The notes: generated from the letters alone by a model not told the origin. Counted from the stretch's first letter, positions 13,785 through 22,208 are shown. The stretch is DNA of 22,637 nucleotides from Raineyella sp964528755 (GCA_964528755.1 CAZGWN010000068.1:1-22637), one strand, 5' to 3'. A program made the numbers and translations.

Positions 13785-14708
13785 GTGTCTGCGCGCCGAG
13801 CCCGTCGCCGATCCCATGCCCTGATGGCCCGTCTTCGCGTTATCGGCCCGGCTCTTGTCGCCGTCGGACTGCTGGCGTCGTGTGCCCCACCGTCCCCTGC
13901 CGACCCCATCGACCGGGACGGTCCCGACCTTCCGACGGTGACGGCATCCCCGTCACCCACACCCGACCCGTACGCGCTGGTGCCGGGCACCAACCACAAT
14001 GCCCGAGCGGCGTCGTACGCCTATCCGGCGGCCAAGGTCCGGCGGTGGCTGGTGGACGGGCCGGAGGCCACCGACTACCCGTCGAAGAAGATCGCCTTCC
14101 TGACCTTCGACGACGGGCCGAGCGACACCACCACCCCGCAGGACCTGGACATCCTCAGGGAGAAGGGCGTCCCGGCATCGTTCTTCTACATCGCCGGCCG
14201 ATCGCTGGCCGACACCGATCCGGCCGTTCCCCGCCGCACCATCGCCGAGGGGCACGCGGTGTGCGTGCACAGCTACTCGCACAACTACCACCTGCTCTAC
14301 CCCGGCCGGTACGCCGATCCGGTCGCCATCGAGAAGGACCGGGAGAAGGCGATGAAGGGGATCCGCGCCGTGCTCGGCCCCGAGTACGACACGGGCTGCT
14401 TCCGCTACCCGGGTGGACACATGTCCTGGCGCGGGATGGCGAAGGCGGACAAGGTGCTGGACAAGCACGGAGTGTCGTGGATCGACTGGAATGTCATCAC
14501 CGGTGACGCCGAACCCCCCGGCCGCGCCCCGACCACCCCGGAAGGCGCGGTCAAGGAGGTCGACGAGACCTTGGCCATGGCCGGCCGGCCCAACGTCGTA
14601 GTGGTCCTGATGCACGACGCGGAGGGGATGACCCTGTCCACGCGGGCGCTGCCGCAGGTGATCGACCACCTCGAGGCGGACGGCTACGGGTTCGGGATCA
14701 TCTCCTGA
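13785..14708 (+). CDS. Polysaccharide deacetylase lipoprotein (NodB domain, carbohydrate esterase family 4)
   Basis: This 307-residue secreted enzyme is expected to remove N-acetyl groups from cell-wall polysaccharide, most likely peptidoglycan. The GTG at 13785 is preferred because GAGGGG lies seven bases upstream; an ATG at 13824 has none. A basic n-region and hydrophobic core lead to lipobox LASC with C33 as the probable lipid anchor, then a Pro/Thr/Ser linker. All NodB motifs are present: TFDDGPS at 107-113 (D109 base, D110 metal), HSYSH at 162-166 (metal histidines), RYPGG at 207-211, D234W235 and LMHD with H277. The active site therefore looks intact. It converges on msrA with only nine bases between stop codons. 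Substrate assignment is inference from the family. Confidence 0.9.
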   Translation: MSARRARRRSHALMARLRVIGPALVAVGLLASCAPPSPADPIDRDGPDLPTVTASPSPTPDPYALVPGTNHNARAASYAYPAAKVRRWLVDGPEATDYPSKKIAFLTFDDGPSDTTTPQDLDILREKGVPASFFYIAGRSLADTDPAVPRRTIAEGHAVCVHSYSHNYHLLYPGRYADPVAIEKDREKAMKGIRAVLGPEYDTGCFRYPGGHMSWRGMAKADKVLDKHGVSWIDWNVITGDAEPPGRAPTTPEGAVKEVDETLAMAGRPNVVVVLMHDAEGMTLSTRALPQVIDHLEADGYGFGIIS

Positions 14709-14717
14709 GCGGGCGGG

Positions 14718-15395
14718 TCAGTCGCAGCGCACCCCGGTGGAGTGGATCGGGCAGTAGCCGTCGGGATTGCGGATCAGATACTGCTGGTGGTAGTCCTCCG
14801 CATACCAGAACGCCGGCCCACCGTTCGGGTCGCCGGCCGGCCCACCGGTCGGGTCGATCCGGGTGATCTCGGTGGTGATGTCGCCGTAGCCCGCCTTCGC
14901 GTACGCATCGGCGTAGGTCCCCCGCAGCCGCCGGGCGACCTCCTCCTGCTCGGCGGAGACGGGAAAGAGCGCGGAGCGGTACTGGGTGCCGACGTCATTG
15001 CCCTGCCGGTAGCCCTGGGTCGGGTCGTGGGCCTCGAAGAACTGGTGCACCAACGCCTCGTACGTCACCTTCGCCGGGTCGAAACTGACCCGTACGGTCT
15101 CGGCGTGGCCGGTCCGGCCGGTGCACACCTCCTCGTACGTAGGGTTGGCGGTGAAACCACCCTGGTAGCCGACGGCCGTGTTGACGACACCGTCGGTGGA
15201 CCAGAACATCTTCTCCTCGCCCCAGAAGCAGCCCAGCGCGAAATAGCCGACCTCGGCACCGGCCGGGGTCGAGTCGACGGGGATCCCGAAGACCAGGTGC
15301 GCCGGCGCGGGGCTCGGCAACACCCGGGTGGACCGTCCGGGGAGCGCATCCTCGGGGGTGACCATCGTGGGGTCGGGTCGTTGGAACAGGATCAT
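14718..15395 (-). CDS. msrA: Peptide-methionine (S)-S-oxide reductase
   Basis: This 225-residue enzyme reduces methionine-S-sulfoxide in proteins and free amino acid, repairing oxidative damage in the cytoplasm. The catalytic motif GCFWGEEKMFW places the nucleophilic cysteine at C56. C-terminal C215 and C224 (GYCPIHSTGVRC) are the likely recycling cysteines. VGYQGG, GHAETVRV, FFEAHDPTQ and AEDYHQQYL are the other diagnostic blocks. Residues 1-45 form the longer N-terminal arm of E. coli-type MsrA. No MsrB domain is fused. TACCCT lies exactly six bases before the ATG, suggesting a leaderless mRNA. Confidence 0.97.
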   Translation of the reverse strand: MILFQRPDPTMVTPEDALPGRSTRVLPSPAPAHLVFGIPVDSTPAGAEVGYFALGCFWGEEKMFWSTDGVVNTAVGYQGGFTANPTYEEVCTGRTGHAETVRVSFDPAKVTYEALVHQFFEAHDPTQGYRQGNDVGTQYRSALFPVSAEQEEVARRLRGTYADAYAKAGYGDITTEITRIDPTGGPAGDPNGGPAFWYAEDYHQQYLIRNPDGYCPIHSTGVRCD

Positions 15396-15401
15396 GCCTC
15401 G

Positions 15402-15407
15402 AGGGTA
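15402..15407 (-). promoter_or_regulatory. -10 box of a probable leaderless transcript (msrA)
   Basis: On the minus strand TACCCT ends six bases before the msrA ATG. The gap to ung is 58 bases, enough for a separate promoter. Confidence 0.5.
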
Positions 15408-15453
15408 CGTCGGGGCACCGACACCGGGCGGTCGGCCGAGGCGAGCCCGGCCC

Positions 15454-16140
15454 TCAGTGGGGATCGGTGAGGTCCCAGTCGATCGGCTCGCCGCCCTGCT
15501 CGGCCAGCAGTGCGTTCGCCCGGGAGAACGGGCGCGACCCGAAGAACCCGTTGCGGGCGCTCATCGGGGACGGGTGGGCGCTCTCGATGATCGGGACGCC
15601 GGCCAGCAGCGGTGCGAGGTTGCGCGCGTCACGCCCCCACAGGATCGCCACCAGCGGCCCGCCGCGGTGCGCCAACGCCCGGATCGCCGCCTCGGTCACC
15701 TGCTCCCAGCCCTTTCCGCGGTGGGAGGCCGGCCTGCCGGGCTGGACGGTCAGGCACCGGTTCAGCAGCAGCACGCCCTGCTCGAACCACGGCGTCAGGT
15801 CGCCATCGGGAGCCGGCGGGATGCCCAGGTCGGACTGCAACTCTGCGTAGATGTTGCGCAGGCTGGCCGGCAGGGGCCGCACGTCGGGGGCGACCGAGAA
15901 CGCCAGGCCGACCGGGTGGCCCGGGGTGGGGTAGGGATCCTGGCCGACGATGAGCACCCGGACCCCGGCCATCGGCAGGGTGAAGGCGCGCAGCACCTTG
16001 TCGCCGGCGGGCAGGTAGCCGCGGCCCTCGGCGATCTCGGCGCGCAGGAAGTCCCCCATCCGTGACACCACGGGCGCCACCGGCGCCAGTGCCTCGGCCC
16101 AGTCGGGGGCGATCAGGTCGGGCAGGGGGTGGCGGGTCAT
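15454..16140 (-). CDS. ung: Uracil-DNA glycosylase, family 1
   Basis: The 228-residue enzyme excises uracil from DNA as the first step of base-excision repair. The water-activating loop is GQDPYP at 66-71 with catalytic D68; proline replaces the usual histidine after tyrosine, as I recall for other actinobacterial Ung proteins. The leucine/minor-groove loop is HPSPMSARNGFFGSRPFS with H189. The GLAFSV, SLRNIYAEL, LLLNRCLTV and LWGRDA blocks are all typical. AAGGAG seven bases before the ATG (16148-16153, minus strand) is a good ribosome-binding site. The upstream MFS gene ends 18 bases away, so ung is probably the second gene of that transcript. Confidence 0.97.
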   Translation of the reverse strand: MTRHPLPDLIAPDWAEALAPVAPVVSRMGDFLRAEIAEGRGYLPAGDKVLRAFTLPMAGVRVLIVGQDPYPTPGHPVGLAFSVAPDVRPLPASLRNIYAELQSDLGIPPAPDGDLTPWFEQGVLLLNRCLTVQPGRPASHRGKGWEQVTEAAIRALAHRGGPLVAILWGRDARNLAPLLAGVPIIESAHPSPMSARNGFFGSRPFSRANALLAEQGGEPIDWDLTDPH

Positions 16141-16158
16141 CGGGATACTCCTTCGTGG

Positions 16159-17430
16159 CTACCCCGGTTGGGGTGCGCCGTCGTCGGTCGTACGGGGCGG
16201 GCGTGGTCGGCGGATCGATGCCCTGGGCATGCGGGCCGACGCCAGTGCCGCCACCACCATCAGTACCGCACCGGAGGCGAATCCGGCCGGGACGCCCACA
16301 TGATCGGCGATCGCCCCGGCGACGATCGGTCCGAGGATCTGCCCCGCGTCCGAGGCCATCGAGAACGCCGCCACCGCGCTGCCCGAGCCCCCCGGCGCCA
16401 CGTCCCCGACGGTGGCCGCCGGGGCGGTGCCCATCAGGGCCACCGCCACCGCGTAGACGCACAGCAGGATCACCACCCAGGTGGCCGGCGGGATGGGCCC
16501 GCTCGCCCGTGGAACGAGCGCGATCCCGGCCAGGGCGGCCGCGCCGACCAGGCTGCCGGCAATCATCGCGGGCCGCCGCCCGTACCGGTCGACGAGGGTG
16601 CCGGACGGCCCGATGACCAGGGTCTGGATGACCGACGCGACGGCCATGGCCACCCCGGTGAAGACCGTGTCGCGGTGCAGCACCTCCACGACCAGGACGG
16701 GGATCAGGGAGGACCGCACGCCCAGCGAACTCCACCCGTTGGCGAAGCTGCAGGCCAGCGCGGCCTGATAGCGCACATCGGCCAGCACCCGCCGGAACGA
16801 TGTGGCCACGGGTGCGTCGGCGGCGGGGCCGGGGGCGGAGGTGTCCCGCAGGAAGACCCACCCGACCAGCGCCGCGGCAAGGAGCGTGCCGGCGTAGAAG
16901 AAGAACGGCGCGCGCAGGGACAGCGCCGCGAGCAGACCGCCGACCGCCGGGCCGGCCATGTTCCCGATCAGGAAGCCGGTCTGGTAGAGCGCGACCGCCC
17001 GGCCACGGCGGCCCGCGTCGACGGTCCGGATCAGCAGCGTCATCGCCGACACGGTGAACATCGACGAACCCAGGCCGCCGGCCGCACGCCACACGAGCAA
17101 CTCCGGGTAGGAGCCGGCCAGCCCCATCGCCGCACTCGAGCCGGCGACGATGAGCACGCCGCCCGACAGCACCGTCCGTTCCCCGAGCCGGGAGATCAGA
17201 GGACCGGTGAACGGGCCCGTCGCCAGCCGGACCAGTGCGAACGCCGAGACCACCAGGCCCGTCTCGAGCTGGCCCACGTGGAAGGACCGGGCGAACACGG
17301 GCAGCACCGGGACCACCACCCCGAACCCGACCGCGACGAAGAACGCGATCACGGCCAGCACCATCACCGTCGGCGGCATCCGGGCGGGTATCCGCCGTGC
17401 CCCGGCGCTGTCGTCGGATCCGTGGGCCAC
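16159..17430 (-). CDS. Major facilitator superfamily transporter, drug-exporter type
   Basis: The 423-residue protein has about 12 membrane helices in two halves. The GTG at 17428-17430 is chosen because TACAGT lies exactly six bases upstream; the alternative ATG 22 codons later (MPPTVMVLAV) also gives a complete helix 1. The cytoplasmic loop between helices 2 and 3 contains GPLISRLGERTVL, the MFS motif A region. The second half has the matching GPSGTLVDRYGRRPAM. The pattern is that of proton-driven efflux permeases; the exported compound cannot be deduced. It precedes ung with an 18-base gap and is divergent from the AI-2E-family gene. Confidence 0.88.
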   Translation of the reverse strand: MAHGSDDSAGARRIPARMPPTVMVLAVIAFFVAVGFGVVVPVLPVFARSFHVGQLETGLVVSAFALVRLATGPFTGPLISRLGERTVLSGGVLIVAGSSAAMGLAGSYPELLVWRAAGGLGSSMFTVSAMTLLIRTVDAGRRGRAVALYQTGFLIGNMAGPAVGGLLAALSLRAPFFFYAGTLLAAALVGWVFLRDTSAPGPAADAPVATSFRRVLADVRYQAALACSFANGWSSLGVRSSLIPVLVVEVLHRDTVFTGVAMAVASVIQTLVIGPSGTLVDRYGRRPAMIAGSLVGAAALAGIALVPRASGPIPPATWVVILLCVYAVAVALMGTAPAATVGDVAPGGSGSAVAAFSMASDAGQILGPIVAGAIADHVGVPAGFASGAVLMVVAALASARMPRASIRRPRPPRTTDDGAPQPG

Positions 17431-17436
17431 GGGCGA

Positions 17437-17442
17437 ACTGTA
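17437..17442 (-). promoter_or_regulatory. -10 box of a probable leaderless transcript starting with GTG (MFS gene)
   Basis: On the minus strand TACAGT ends six bases before the GTG at 17430. This spacing decides the start codon. Confidence 0.5.
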
Positions 17443-17582
17443 GTCCGGGCGTCCGGGATCGGGGTTCGGGACCCGCGTGGGCGGCCGTGGTCGGCGGCGC
17501 GCGCAGGATCGTGTACCGCGAATGTCGGCCCACCCCGGTACGTTGGGGGCAGTTGTTCGCCGGCCGACCCTGTGGAGGAGAG

Positions 17583-18797
17583 ATGACGACGTCGGATGAA
17601 GGATCCGCACCGGAGCCGGAGGGGTCCGCGCCGGTCGGTGCGCCGACCCCGGCGACCGCGCCCGGCTCGGTCGGTGCGCCGACTCCGGCCGATTCCGTTC
17701 CGTTCGGGCTGCGCGCCGCCGCGGAGTGGACCTGGCGGGTGCTGCTGGTGGGCGTCGGCGTGTTCGCGATCGGCTGGGTGCTCAGTCGGTTCTCGGCGGT
17801 CACTGTGCCCGTGGCCATCGCGATCCTGTTGGCCGCGTTGCTCGCCCCCATGCGGAGCTGGCTGGTGCGGCGACGCGTACCGGGCGTGCCGGCCTCGGCC
17901 ATCACCCTGGTCGTCGGGCTGGCCATCGTGCTGGCGGCGATCACCCTCATCTCGGCACAGATCACCGGACAGGCCAGTGAGCTGGCGACCTCGGCGACCG
18001 AGGGCATGAACCGGCTCGTCGACTGGCTCACCGACGGGCCCCTCCAACTCGCGCCGGAGGCCGTCCAGAGCAGGATCGACCAGCTGATCGGACAGATCCC
18101 CGGCCAGCTCGAGGCGTGGTCGGGCACGATTCTCAACTATGCGGCCGGGGTCGGCAGCTCGGTCGGGTCGTTCTTCGCCGGGTTGTTCACGGCGCTGTTC
18201 GCGATGTTCTTCTTCATCAACGGCGGGCGTCCGATCTGGTCCGCGGTGCTGACGGTGGCCCCGCGCGGGGCCCGGCCCGCGCTCGACGCCGGCGGCATGG
18301 CCGGCTGGCGGGCGCTGCGAGGGTACGTCCGGACCACCATCATCGTCGCGGCCGTGGACGCGTTGGGGGTGCTCATCGGAGCCCTGGCCCTGCAGTTGCC
18401 GTTGGCCGCGACCATCGCGGCGGTGACCTTCCTGGGCGCCTTCGTGCCCATCATCGGGGCGCTCATCGCCGGCTTCGTCGGGGTGCTCATCGCGCTGGTC
18501 ACCAAGGGGTGGATCGCCGCCCTCGTGATGCTCGGGGTGGTGCTGGCCGTCCAGCAGATCGAGGGCAATCTGCTTCAGCCGCTGCTGATGGGCAAGGCCG
18601 TGTCGCTGCACCCGCTGGCGGTCCTGCTCGGCATCAGCGTGGGCGTGACCCTCGGGGGCATCGTCGGTGCCGTGGTCATCATCCCGGTGCTGGCCTTCAT
18701 CAAGGCCTTCGTCGACGCGGTCAACGCCCGCGAGTGGCTCCGTCCCTCGGCAGGCCCACCGGTGTCGGAACGGAGGGCCACGGTGGACCCTGAGTGA
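17583..18797 (+). CDS. AI-2E family permease (UPF0118 / PerM-like)
   Basis: The 404-residue membrane protein starts at an ATG after GGAGGAG (17574-17580). Residues 1-40 are a Pro/Ala/Gly-rich cytoplasmic tail containing two copies of VGAPTPA. About eight membrane helices follow. The family-defining layout is present: two N-terminal helices, an amphipathic region with predicted coiled character (QASELATSATEGMNRL), and a C-terminal block with GAFVPIIGALIAG, QQIEGNLLQPLLMGKAVSLHPLAVLLG and GGIVGAVVIIPVLAF. Members include the E. coli AI-2 exporter TqsA, but most have unknown substrates and some exchange ions, so no autoinducer role should be assumed. TACGTT (17539-17544) could be its -10. It is divergent from the MFS gene. 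Confidence 0.9.
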   Translation: MTTSDEGSAPEPEGSAPVGAPTPATAPGSVGAPTPADSVPFGLRAAAEWTWRVLLVGVGVFAIGWVLSRFSAVTVPVAIAILLAALLAPMRSWLVRRRVPGVPASAITLVVGLAIVLAAITLISAQITGQASELATSATEGMNRLVDWLTDGPLQLAPEAVQSRIDQLIGQIPGQLEAWSGTILNYAAGVGSSVGSFFAGLFTALFAMFFFINGGRPIWSAVLTVAPRGARPALDAGGMAGWRALRGYVRTTIIVAAVDALGVLIGALALQLPLAATIAAVTFLGAFVPIIGALIAGFVGVLIALVTKGWIAALVMLGVVLAVQQIEGNLLQPLLMGKAVSLHPLAVLLGISVGVTLGGIVGAVVIIPVLAFIKAFVDAVNAREWLRPSAGPPVSERRATVDPE

Positions 18798-18804
18798 GCC
18801 CTGA

Positions 18805-18823
18805 AACACCCGTCCGGGGTGTT
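18805..18823 (+). terminator. Weak hairpin after the AI-2E-family gene
   Basis: AACACCC (18805-18811) and GGGTGTT (18817-18823) form a 7-bp stem with a 5-base loop, just after the stop codon and before the next promoter. Confidence 0.5.
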
Positions 18824-18842
18824 GCCGTTGCGGGGGTGCTCC

Positions 18843-18848
18843 TATCGT
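18843..18848 (+). promoter_or_regulatory. -10 box of a probable leaderless transcript (DUF4097-like gene)
   Basis: TATCGT ends six bases before the ATG at 18855, and there is no Shine-Dalgarno sequence. Confidence 0.55.
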
Positions 18849-18854
18849 TGAGCC

Positions 18855-19919
18855 ATGGAATCCGCAGACCTGAGCAGTGTCCTGGCCGACCTCGCCGCCG
18901 GTCGGATCGACACTGCCGAGGCCAGTCGACGCATTGAGGCTCTTCAGGGCGGCAATGGACCCCATGGCTCGGCATCGCCGCGGCAGGAGACCACTCCGCC
19001 CGGCCCACCGGCCGGGGCGGATGCCGACACTGATGCCGAGCAGCCACCACAGAAGGACGGCGCCTCGAGCGCGGAGACCTGGGCGAGCAACGAGACTCTC
19101 CAGTCGGCCGGCGACCTCCTGCGCGGCGTGTTCCGTACGGCCAGGAGTGCTGCCGAGGCCGCTGCCTCCCGGGTCCGGCCCGAATCAGGATCCGCCGGCG
19201 CGGCTGCGCACGAGGCGTCGGAGTCCGCCGATCGGACCACCCCGCAGGCGGCGACCGGTCGGCCCACCGACGGGGTCGAACGGGTCAGCGTACGAGCCAC
19301 CGGCCGGCGGGTCCGGATCGTCGTGGACCCCTCGGTCACCCACTGCCACGTCACCGGTGAGCACACCCTGCGGCGGGTCGGACCGGTGATCGAGGTCACG
19401 GCCGAGGGCGATTTCCACCCCCATATCGACGGCCTCAAACTGTTCCCGCCGCCACGCAGCTTCGGTGATCTTCGCCTGGGCGGCAAGGACAAGGACCTGC
19501 TCATCCGGATGCAGCCAGGCCTGCTCCTCGACGTCGAAGTGACCGCTGGCGGTCTGCAGATCTCCAACGTGCCGCGGCTGGGCCGGGTCCGGTTCACCGC
19601 CGGCAGTGCGAAGATCACCGGGTTCTCCGAGGTCGACGATGCGCTCATCCAGGCCGCCGTGGTCCAGATGTCCGGAACCATCCGTACCGGCCGCTCCCGG
19701 ATCCGGGTCGAGTCGGGTCAGCTGTCCCTCAAACTCGATCCCGCATCCAATGTCACGGTCGTCGGCGATGCGTCCCTGGGCAAGGTCACCTGGTCCGGAC
19801 AGCACCACGGCTCCGGCGACCAGGTCGTGATGGGAAACGGCTCGGCGCGTCTCGATGTCGGCGTGGTGATGGGCCACGCCGGCGTCCAGATCGGCGACGA
19901 GGTCCGCGCCGCGGGCTGA
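18855..19919 (+). CDS. DUF4097-like beta-strand-rich protein with short N-terminal helical domain
   Basis: The 354-residue protein has no signal peptide or membrane helix. Residues 1-31 (SSVLADLAAGRIDTAEASRRIEAL) resemble the short helical SHOCT-like module found before many actinobacterial DUF4097 proteins. Residues 32-140 are low-complexity, Ser/Ala/Pro/Glu-rich and probably disordered. From about 141 the sequence becomes a run of alternating short strands (VRIVVDPSVTHCHVTG, LLLDVEVTAGGLQISNV, RIRVESGQLSLKLD, VVMGNGSARLDVGVVMGHAGVQIG), consistent with a stacked-strand fold. No catalytic motif is evident. A role in envelope stress or as a scaffold is speculation. It has its own leaderless-type promoter and ends near a strong hairpin. 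Confidence 0.72.
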   Translation: MESADLSSVLADLAAGRIDTAEASRRIEALQGGNGPHGSASPRQETTPPGPPAGADADTDAEQPPQKDGASSAETWASNETLQSAGDLLRGVFRTARSAAEAAASRVRPESGSAGAAAHEASESADRTTPQAATGRPTDGVERVSVRATGRRVRIVVDPSVTHCHVTGEHTLRRVGPVIEVTAEGDFHPHIDGLKLFPPPRSFGDLRLGGKDKDLLIRMQPGLLLDVEVTAGGLQISNVPRLGRVRFTAGSAKITGFSEVDDALIQAAVVQMSGTIRTGRSRIRVESGQLSLKLDPASNVTVVGDASLGKVTWSGQHHGSGDQVVMGNGSARLDVGVVMGHAGVQIGDEVRAAG

Positions 19920-19955
19920 CAGGCTTCCTGAACCACCCTCTCGCTACGAGGAAAT

Positions 19956-19985
19956 GGGGCCCCGGCCGCGTGCGGCCGGGGCCCC
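19956..19985. terminator. Bidirectional terminator hairpin between the DUF4097-like gene and greA
   Basis: A 14-bp perfect stem (19956-19969 with 19972-19985) lies between convergent genes. In the greA direction it is followed by ATTTCC, a short T run. Confidence 0.8.
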
Positions 19986-20019
19986 GACCACCTCTCGGGC
20001 GGCCATCGTCCGGGCGACG

Positions 20020-20523
20020 TCAGCGGGCCGAGATCGCCAGGACCTTCACCGTCAGCGTGGCGCCGGTCGGCGTGTCGTAGGACACCTCGTCGCCGACCTT
20101 GTGGCCGAGGACGGCCTGGCCGAGCGGGGACTGCGGGCTGTAGACCTCGACGTCGGCCAGGGACTCGTCCAGCGTGGCATTCTCGCGCGACCCGAGGAAG
20201 AACGTCTCCCGATCGTCGTCGTCGCCCTCCCAGGCGACCGTCACCAGAACCCCGGCGCTGACGACATCGGTGTTGGCAGGACCCTCGCTGATCTGGGCGG
20301 TGCGCAGAGTGTGCTCGATCTGGGTGATCTTCGCCTCCTGCTCGCCCTGCTCCTCCCGGGCGGCGTGATAGCCGGCGTTCTCCGAGAGGTCGCCCTCCTC
20401 GCGGGCGAGGGCGATCTTCTTCGAGATCACCGGCCGATTGGCCTTGAGCGCCTCCAGCTCCGCGGTCAGCTTGTCGTAGGCCGCCTGGGTCAGCCAGACG
20501 GCGCTTGTCGCATTCTCTGCCAT
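20020..20523 (-). CDS. greA: Transcription elongation factor GreA
   Basis: The 167-residue protein inserts a coiled coil into the RNA polymerase secondary channel and stimulates cleavage of backtracked RNA. Residues about 10-80 form the antiparallel coiled coil, whose tip AREEGDLSENAGYHAAREEQ carries D45 and E48, the equivalents of the catalytic D41/E44 of E. coli GreA. Residues about 85-167 form the FKBP-like globular domain ending SPLGQAVLGHKVGDEVSYDTP. TAGGGT is placed exactly six bases before the ATG and no Shine-Dalgarno is present, so the mRNA is probably leaderless. The neighbourhood greA - DUF4307 - mca matches the mycobacterial order. Confidence 0.97.
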   Translation of the reverse strand: MAENATSAVWLTQAAYDKLTAELEALKANRPVISKKIALAREEGDLSENAGYHAAREEQGEQEAKITQIEHTLRTAQISEGPANTDVVSAGVLVTVAWEGDDDDRETFFLGSRENATLDESLADVEVYSPQSPLGQAVLGHKVGDEVSYDTPTGATLTVKVLAISAR

Positions 20524-20529
20524 TACCGA

Positions 20530-20535
20530 ACCCTA
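20530..20535 (-). promoter_or_regulatory. -10 box of a probable leaderless transcript (greA)
   Basis: On the minus strand TAGGGT ends six bases before the greA ATG. Confidence 0.6.
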
Positions 20536-20560
20536 TCCCACGTCGACAAGACGCGTCGGC

Positions 20561-20588
20561 CCCCGGAAGTTGCCCTCAACTCCCGGGG
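20561..20588 (-). terminator. Hairpin between the DUF4307 gene and greA
   Basis: Arms 20561-20572 and 20577-20588 pair over 12 positions with one mismatch and a 4-base loop. A second stem, GGCTCC / GGAGCC with GTGC loop (20600-20615), lies just before it in transcription direction. They separate the two same-strand genes, in line with greA having its own promoter. Confidence 0.6.
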
Positions 20589-20649
20589 ACGCGACGTGTG
20601 GCTCCGTGCGGAGCCGCTCGTACCAGGCTAGCGCGGGGCGCCGTGTCGG

Positions 20650-21111
20650 TCACCGGATCCGGCAGCCCTCCAGGGCGACGGCGTCGGCCTCACGGACCGT
20701 CCGCATCGTCGACGTGATGCTGACCTGGCGCTGATCGGACGGCGGGATCGGCACGTCGACCTGACCGACGTACTCGTAGTTGGCGGCCTGCGCGCGAACC
20801 GTGCAGACAGCCGGCACCCTGGGGTCGGGCCGGCCGACCAGCAGGGTGAAACCGGCTTCTTGGTTGCTCACCACCCAGTGGGCGCTCAGCACCCCGGTCA
20901 CCGGCGGATTGGCGTTGCGGTGGGCCATCGGCAGGTACCACGCCAAGGCCGCCACGATCGCGGCGACAAGGACGACCCGCAGGACAAGCGTCCGGACCGG
21001 ACGAGGTGGGTAGCGGCGGGCGATCCGGGCGATGTTGGCGGGGTCGTCGCTGAGTGCCCGGGTCTTCCCGGGGGTGCGGGCGGCTCGGCCTCCGGTGGTT
21101 CGCGATGACAC
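20650..21111 (-). CDS. DUF4307-type single-helix membrane protein
   Basis: This is a 153-residue protein from a GTG at 21109-21111. A longer frame opens at 21159, but CACAAT sits six bases before this GTG, matching the leaderless spacing seen elsewhere in the window. Residues 1-40 are basic and cytoplasmic (RIARRYPPRPVRTLVLRV), about 42-60 form one membrane helix (VLVAAIVAALAWYLPMA), and about 65-153 form an extracytoplasmic domain with two cysteines (C105 region and near the C-terminus) that may be disulfide-linked. Size, layout and position between greA and mca match the DUF4307 proteins of mycobacteria (Rv1081c in my recollection). Function unknown. Confidence 0.85.
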   Translation of the reverse strand: MSSRTTGGRAARTPGKTRALSDDPANIARIARRYPPRPVRTLVLRVVLVAAIVAALAWYLPMAHRNANPPVTGVLSAHWVVSNQEAGFTLLVGRPDPRVPAVCTVRAQAANYEYVGQVDVPIPPSDQRQVSITSTMRTVREADAVALEGCRIR

Positions 21112-21252
21112 AGGCCTATTGTGCCGTGTTTGGCGCGGGCGGGTGATCCGTCCGGCCACAGGGTGGCGGGCCGGTCGTACGGCGCGGGGGCTGGTGTGCT
21201 GTGGCAGGATTCACCACGGTGTCGGCTCACCGAGGGAAGGAATATCGGCGAG

Positions 21253-22203
21253 ATGAGCGAGTCGTACGAAGACCTGCGCGAGGATCACCCGCACGGCGGG
21301 GGATGGGCCCCGGCACGACGTGTCGACGCGTACGGCCAGCGGCTGAGACTGGTGCACGTCCATGCCCATCCGGATGACGAGTCCAGCAAGGGCGCGGCCA
21401 CCACGGCGAAGTACGAGGCCGAGGGTGCGGACGTGACGGTGGTCACCTGTACCGGTGGGGAGCGTGGCGACATCCTCAACCCGGCGATGGACCGGCCCGA
21501 GATCGTCGCCAACCTGGCCGACGTGCGGCGCAAGGAGATGGACGCGGCCCGCGACATCCTCGGCATCGACCAGATGTGGCTGGGCTACCATGACTCGGGC
21601 CTGCCCGAGGAGGGCTCGACCGACCCGCTGCCCGAGGGGTGCTTCGCGACCCTGGACCCGGCCCACGCGGCGCGACCGCTGGTGCAGATCCTGCGCCGGC
21701 TGCGGCCGCACGTGGTGACGACGTACGACGAGAACGGCGGCTATCCGCATCCGGACCACATCCAGACCCACCGGGTGACGATGGAGGCGATCCGGCTGGC
21801 CGACGACCCCACCTACCACCCGGAGTTCGGCCCGACCTGGCAGGTGCCCAAGGTGTACTACCAGATGACCCTCACCCCCGGGCGTTTTGTCGCCTTGGCC
21901 GAGGCGATGGAAGCCCGCGGGATCGAGCCGGCATTCGGCGACTGGCGCAGTCACCGGACGGTCGATGAGGCTTACCAGGCCCGGATCACCACGCATGTGC
22001 CCTGCGCCGACTACTTCGAGACCCGCAACGAGGCGCTGATCGCCCACGCGACCCAGATCGACCCCGACGGACCGTGGTTCGCTGTCCCGCTGGACATCGA
22101 GAAGGAGGTGTGGCCGCACGAGGACTACCAACTCGTGGTCAACCACACCGACTCGACGGTGCCGGAGGACGACCTGTTCGCCGGAATCGCGCGGGAGCGG
22201 TGA
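21253..22203 (+). CDS. mca: Mycothiol S-conjugate amidase
   Basis: The 316-residue zinc amidase cleaves mycothiol-toxin conjugates to release a mercapturic acid for export and GlcN-Ins for mycothiol resynthesis. The LmbE/PIG-L motif is HAHPDDESSKGAAT, with H39 and D42 as zinc ligands. The third ligand is probably H169 in GGYPHPDHIQTH. The Mca-specific block TCTGGERGDILNPAM distinguishes it from the related deacetylase MshB. The ATG at 21253 follows GGGAAGGA (21234-21241); the frame reaches back to 21121 without another good start. Residues 1-30 are longer than usual before the first strand. It is divergent from the DUF4307 gene. It implies that the organism makes mycothiol. Confidence 0.95.
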   Translation: MSESYEDLREDHPHGGGWAPARRVDAYGQRLRLVHVHAHPDDESSKGAATTAKYEAEGADVTVVTCTGGERGDILNPAMDRPEIVANLADVRRKEMDAARDILGIDQMWLGYHDSGLPEEGSTDPLPEGCFATLDPAHAARPLVQILRRLRPHVVTTYDENGGYPHPDHIQTHRVTMEAIRLADDPTYHPEFGPTWQVPKVYYQMTLTPGRFVALAEAMEARGIEPAFGDWRSHRTVDEAYQARITTHVPCADYFETRNEALIAHATQIDPDGPWFAVPLDIEKEVWPHEDYQLVVNHTDSTVPEDDLFAGIARER

Positions 22204-22208
22204 CGGGT

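Noticed and set aside
15629..18136. An 835-codon minus-strand open frame spanning the ung, MFS and AI-2E-family genes
   Set aside because: It crosses three well-supported genes in the wrong frame or strand and shows no recognisable protein features.
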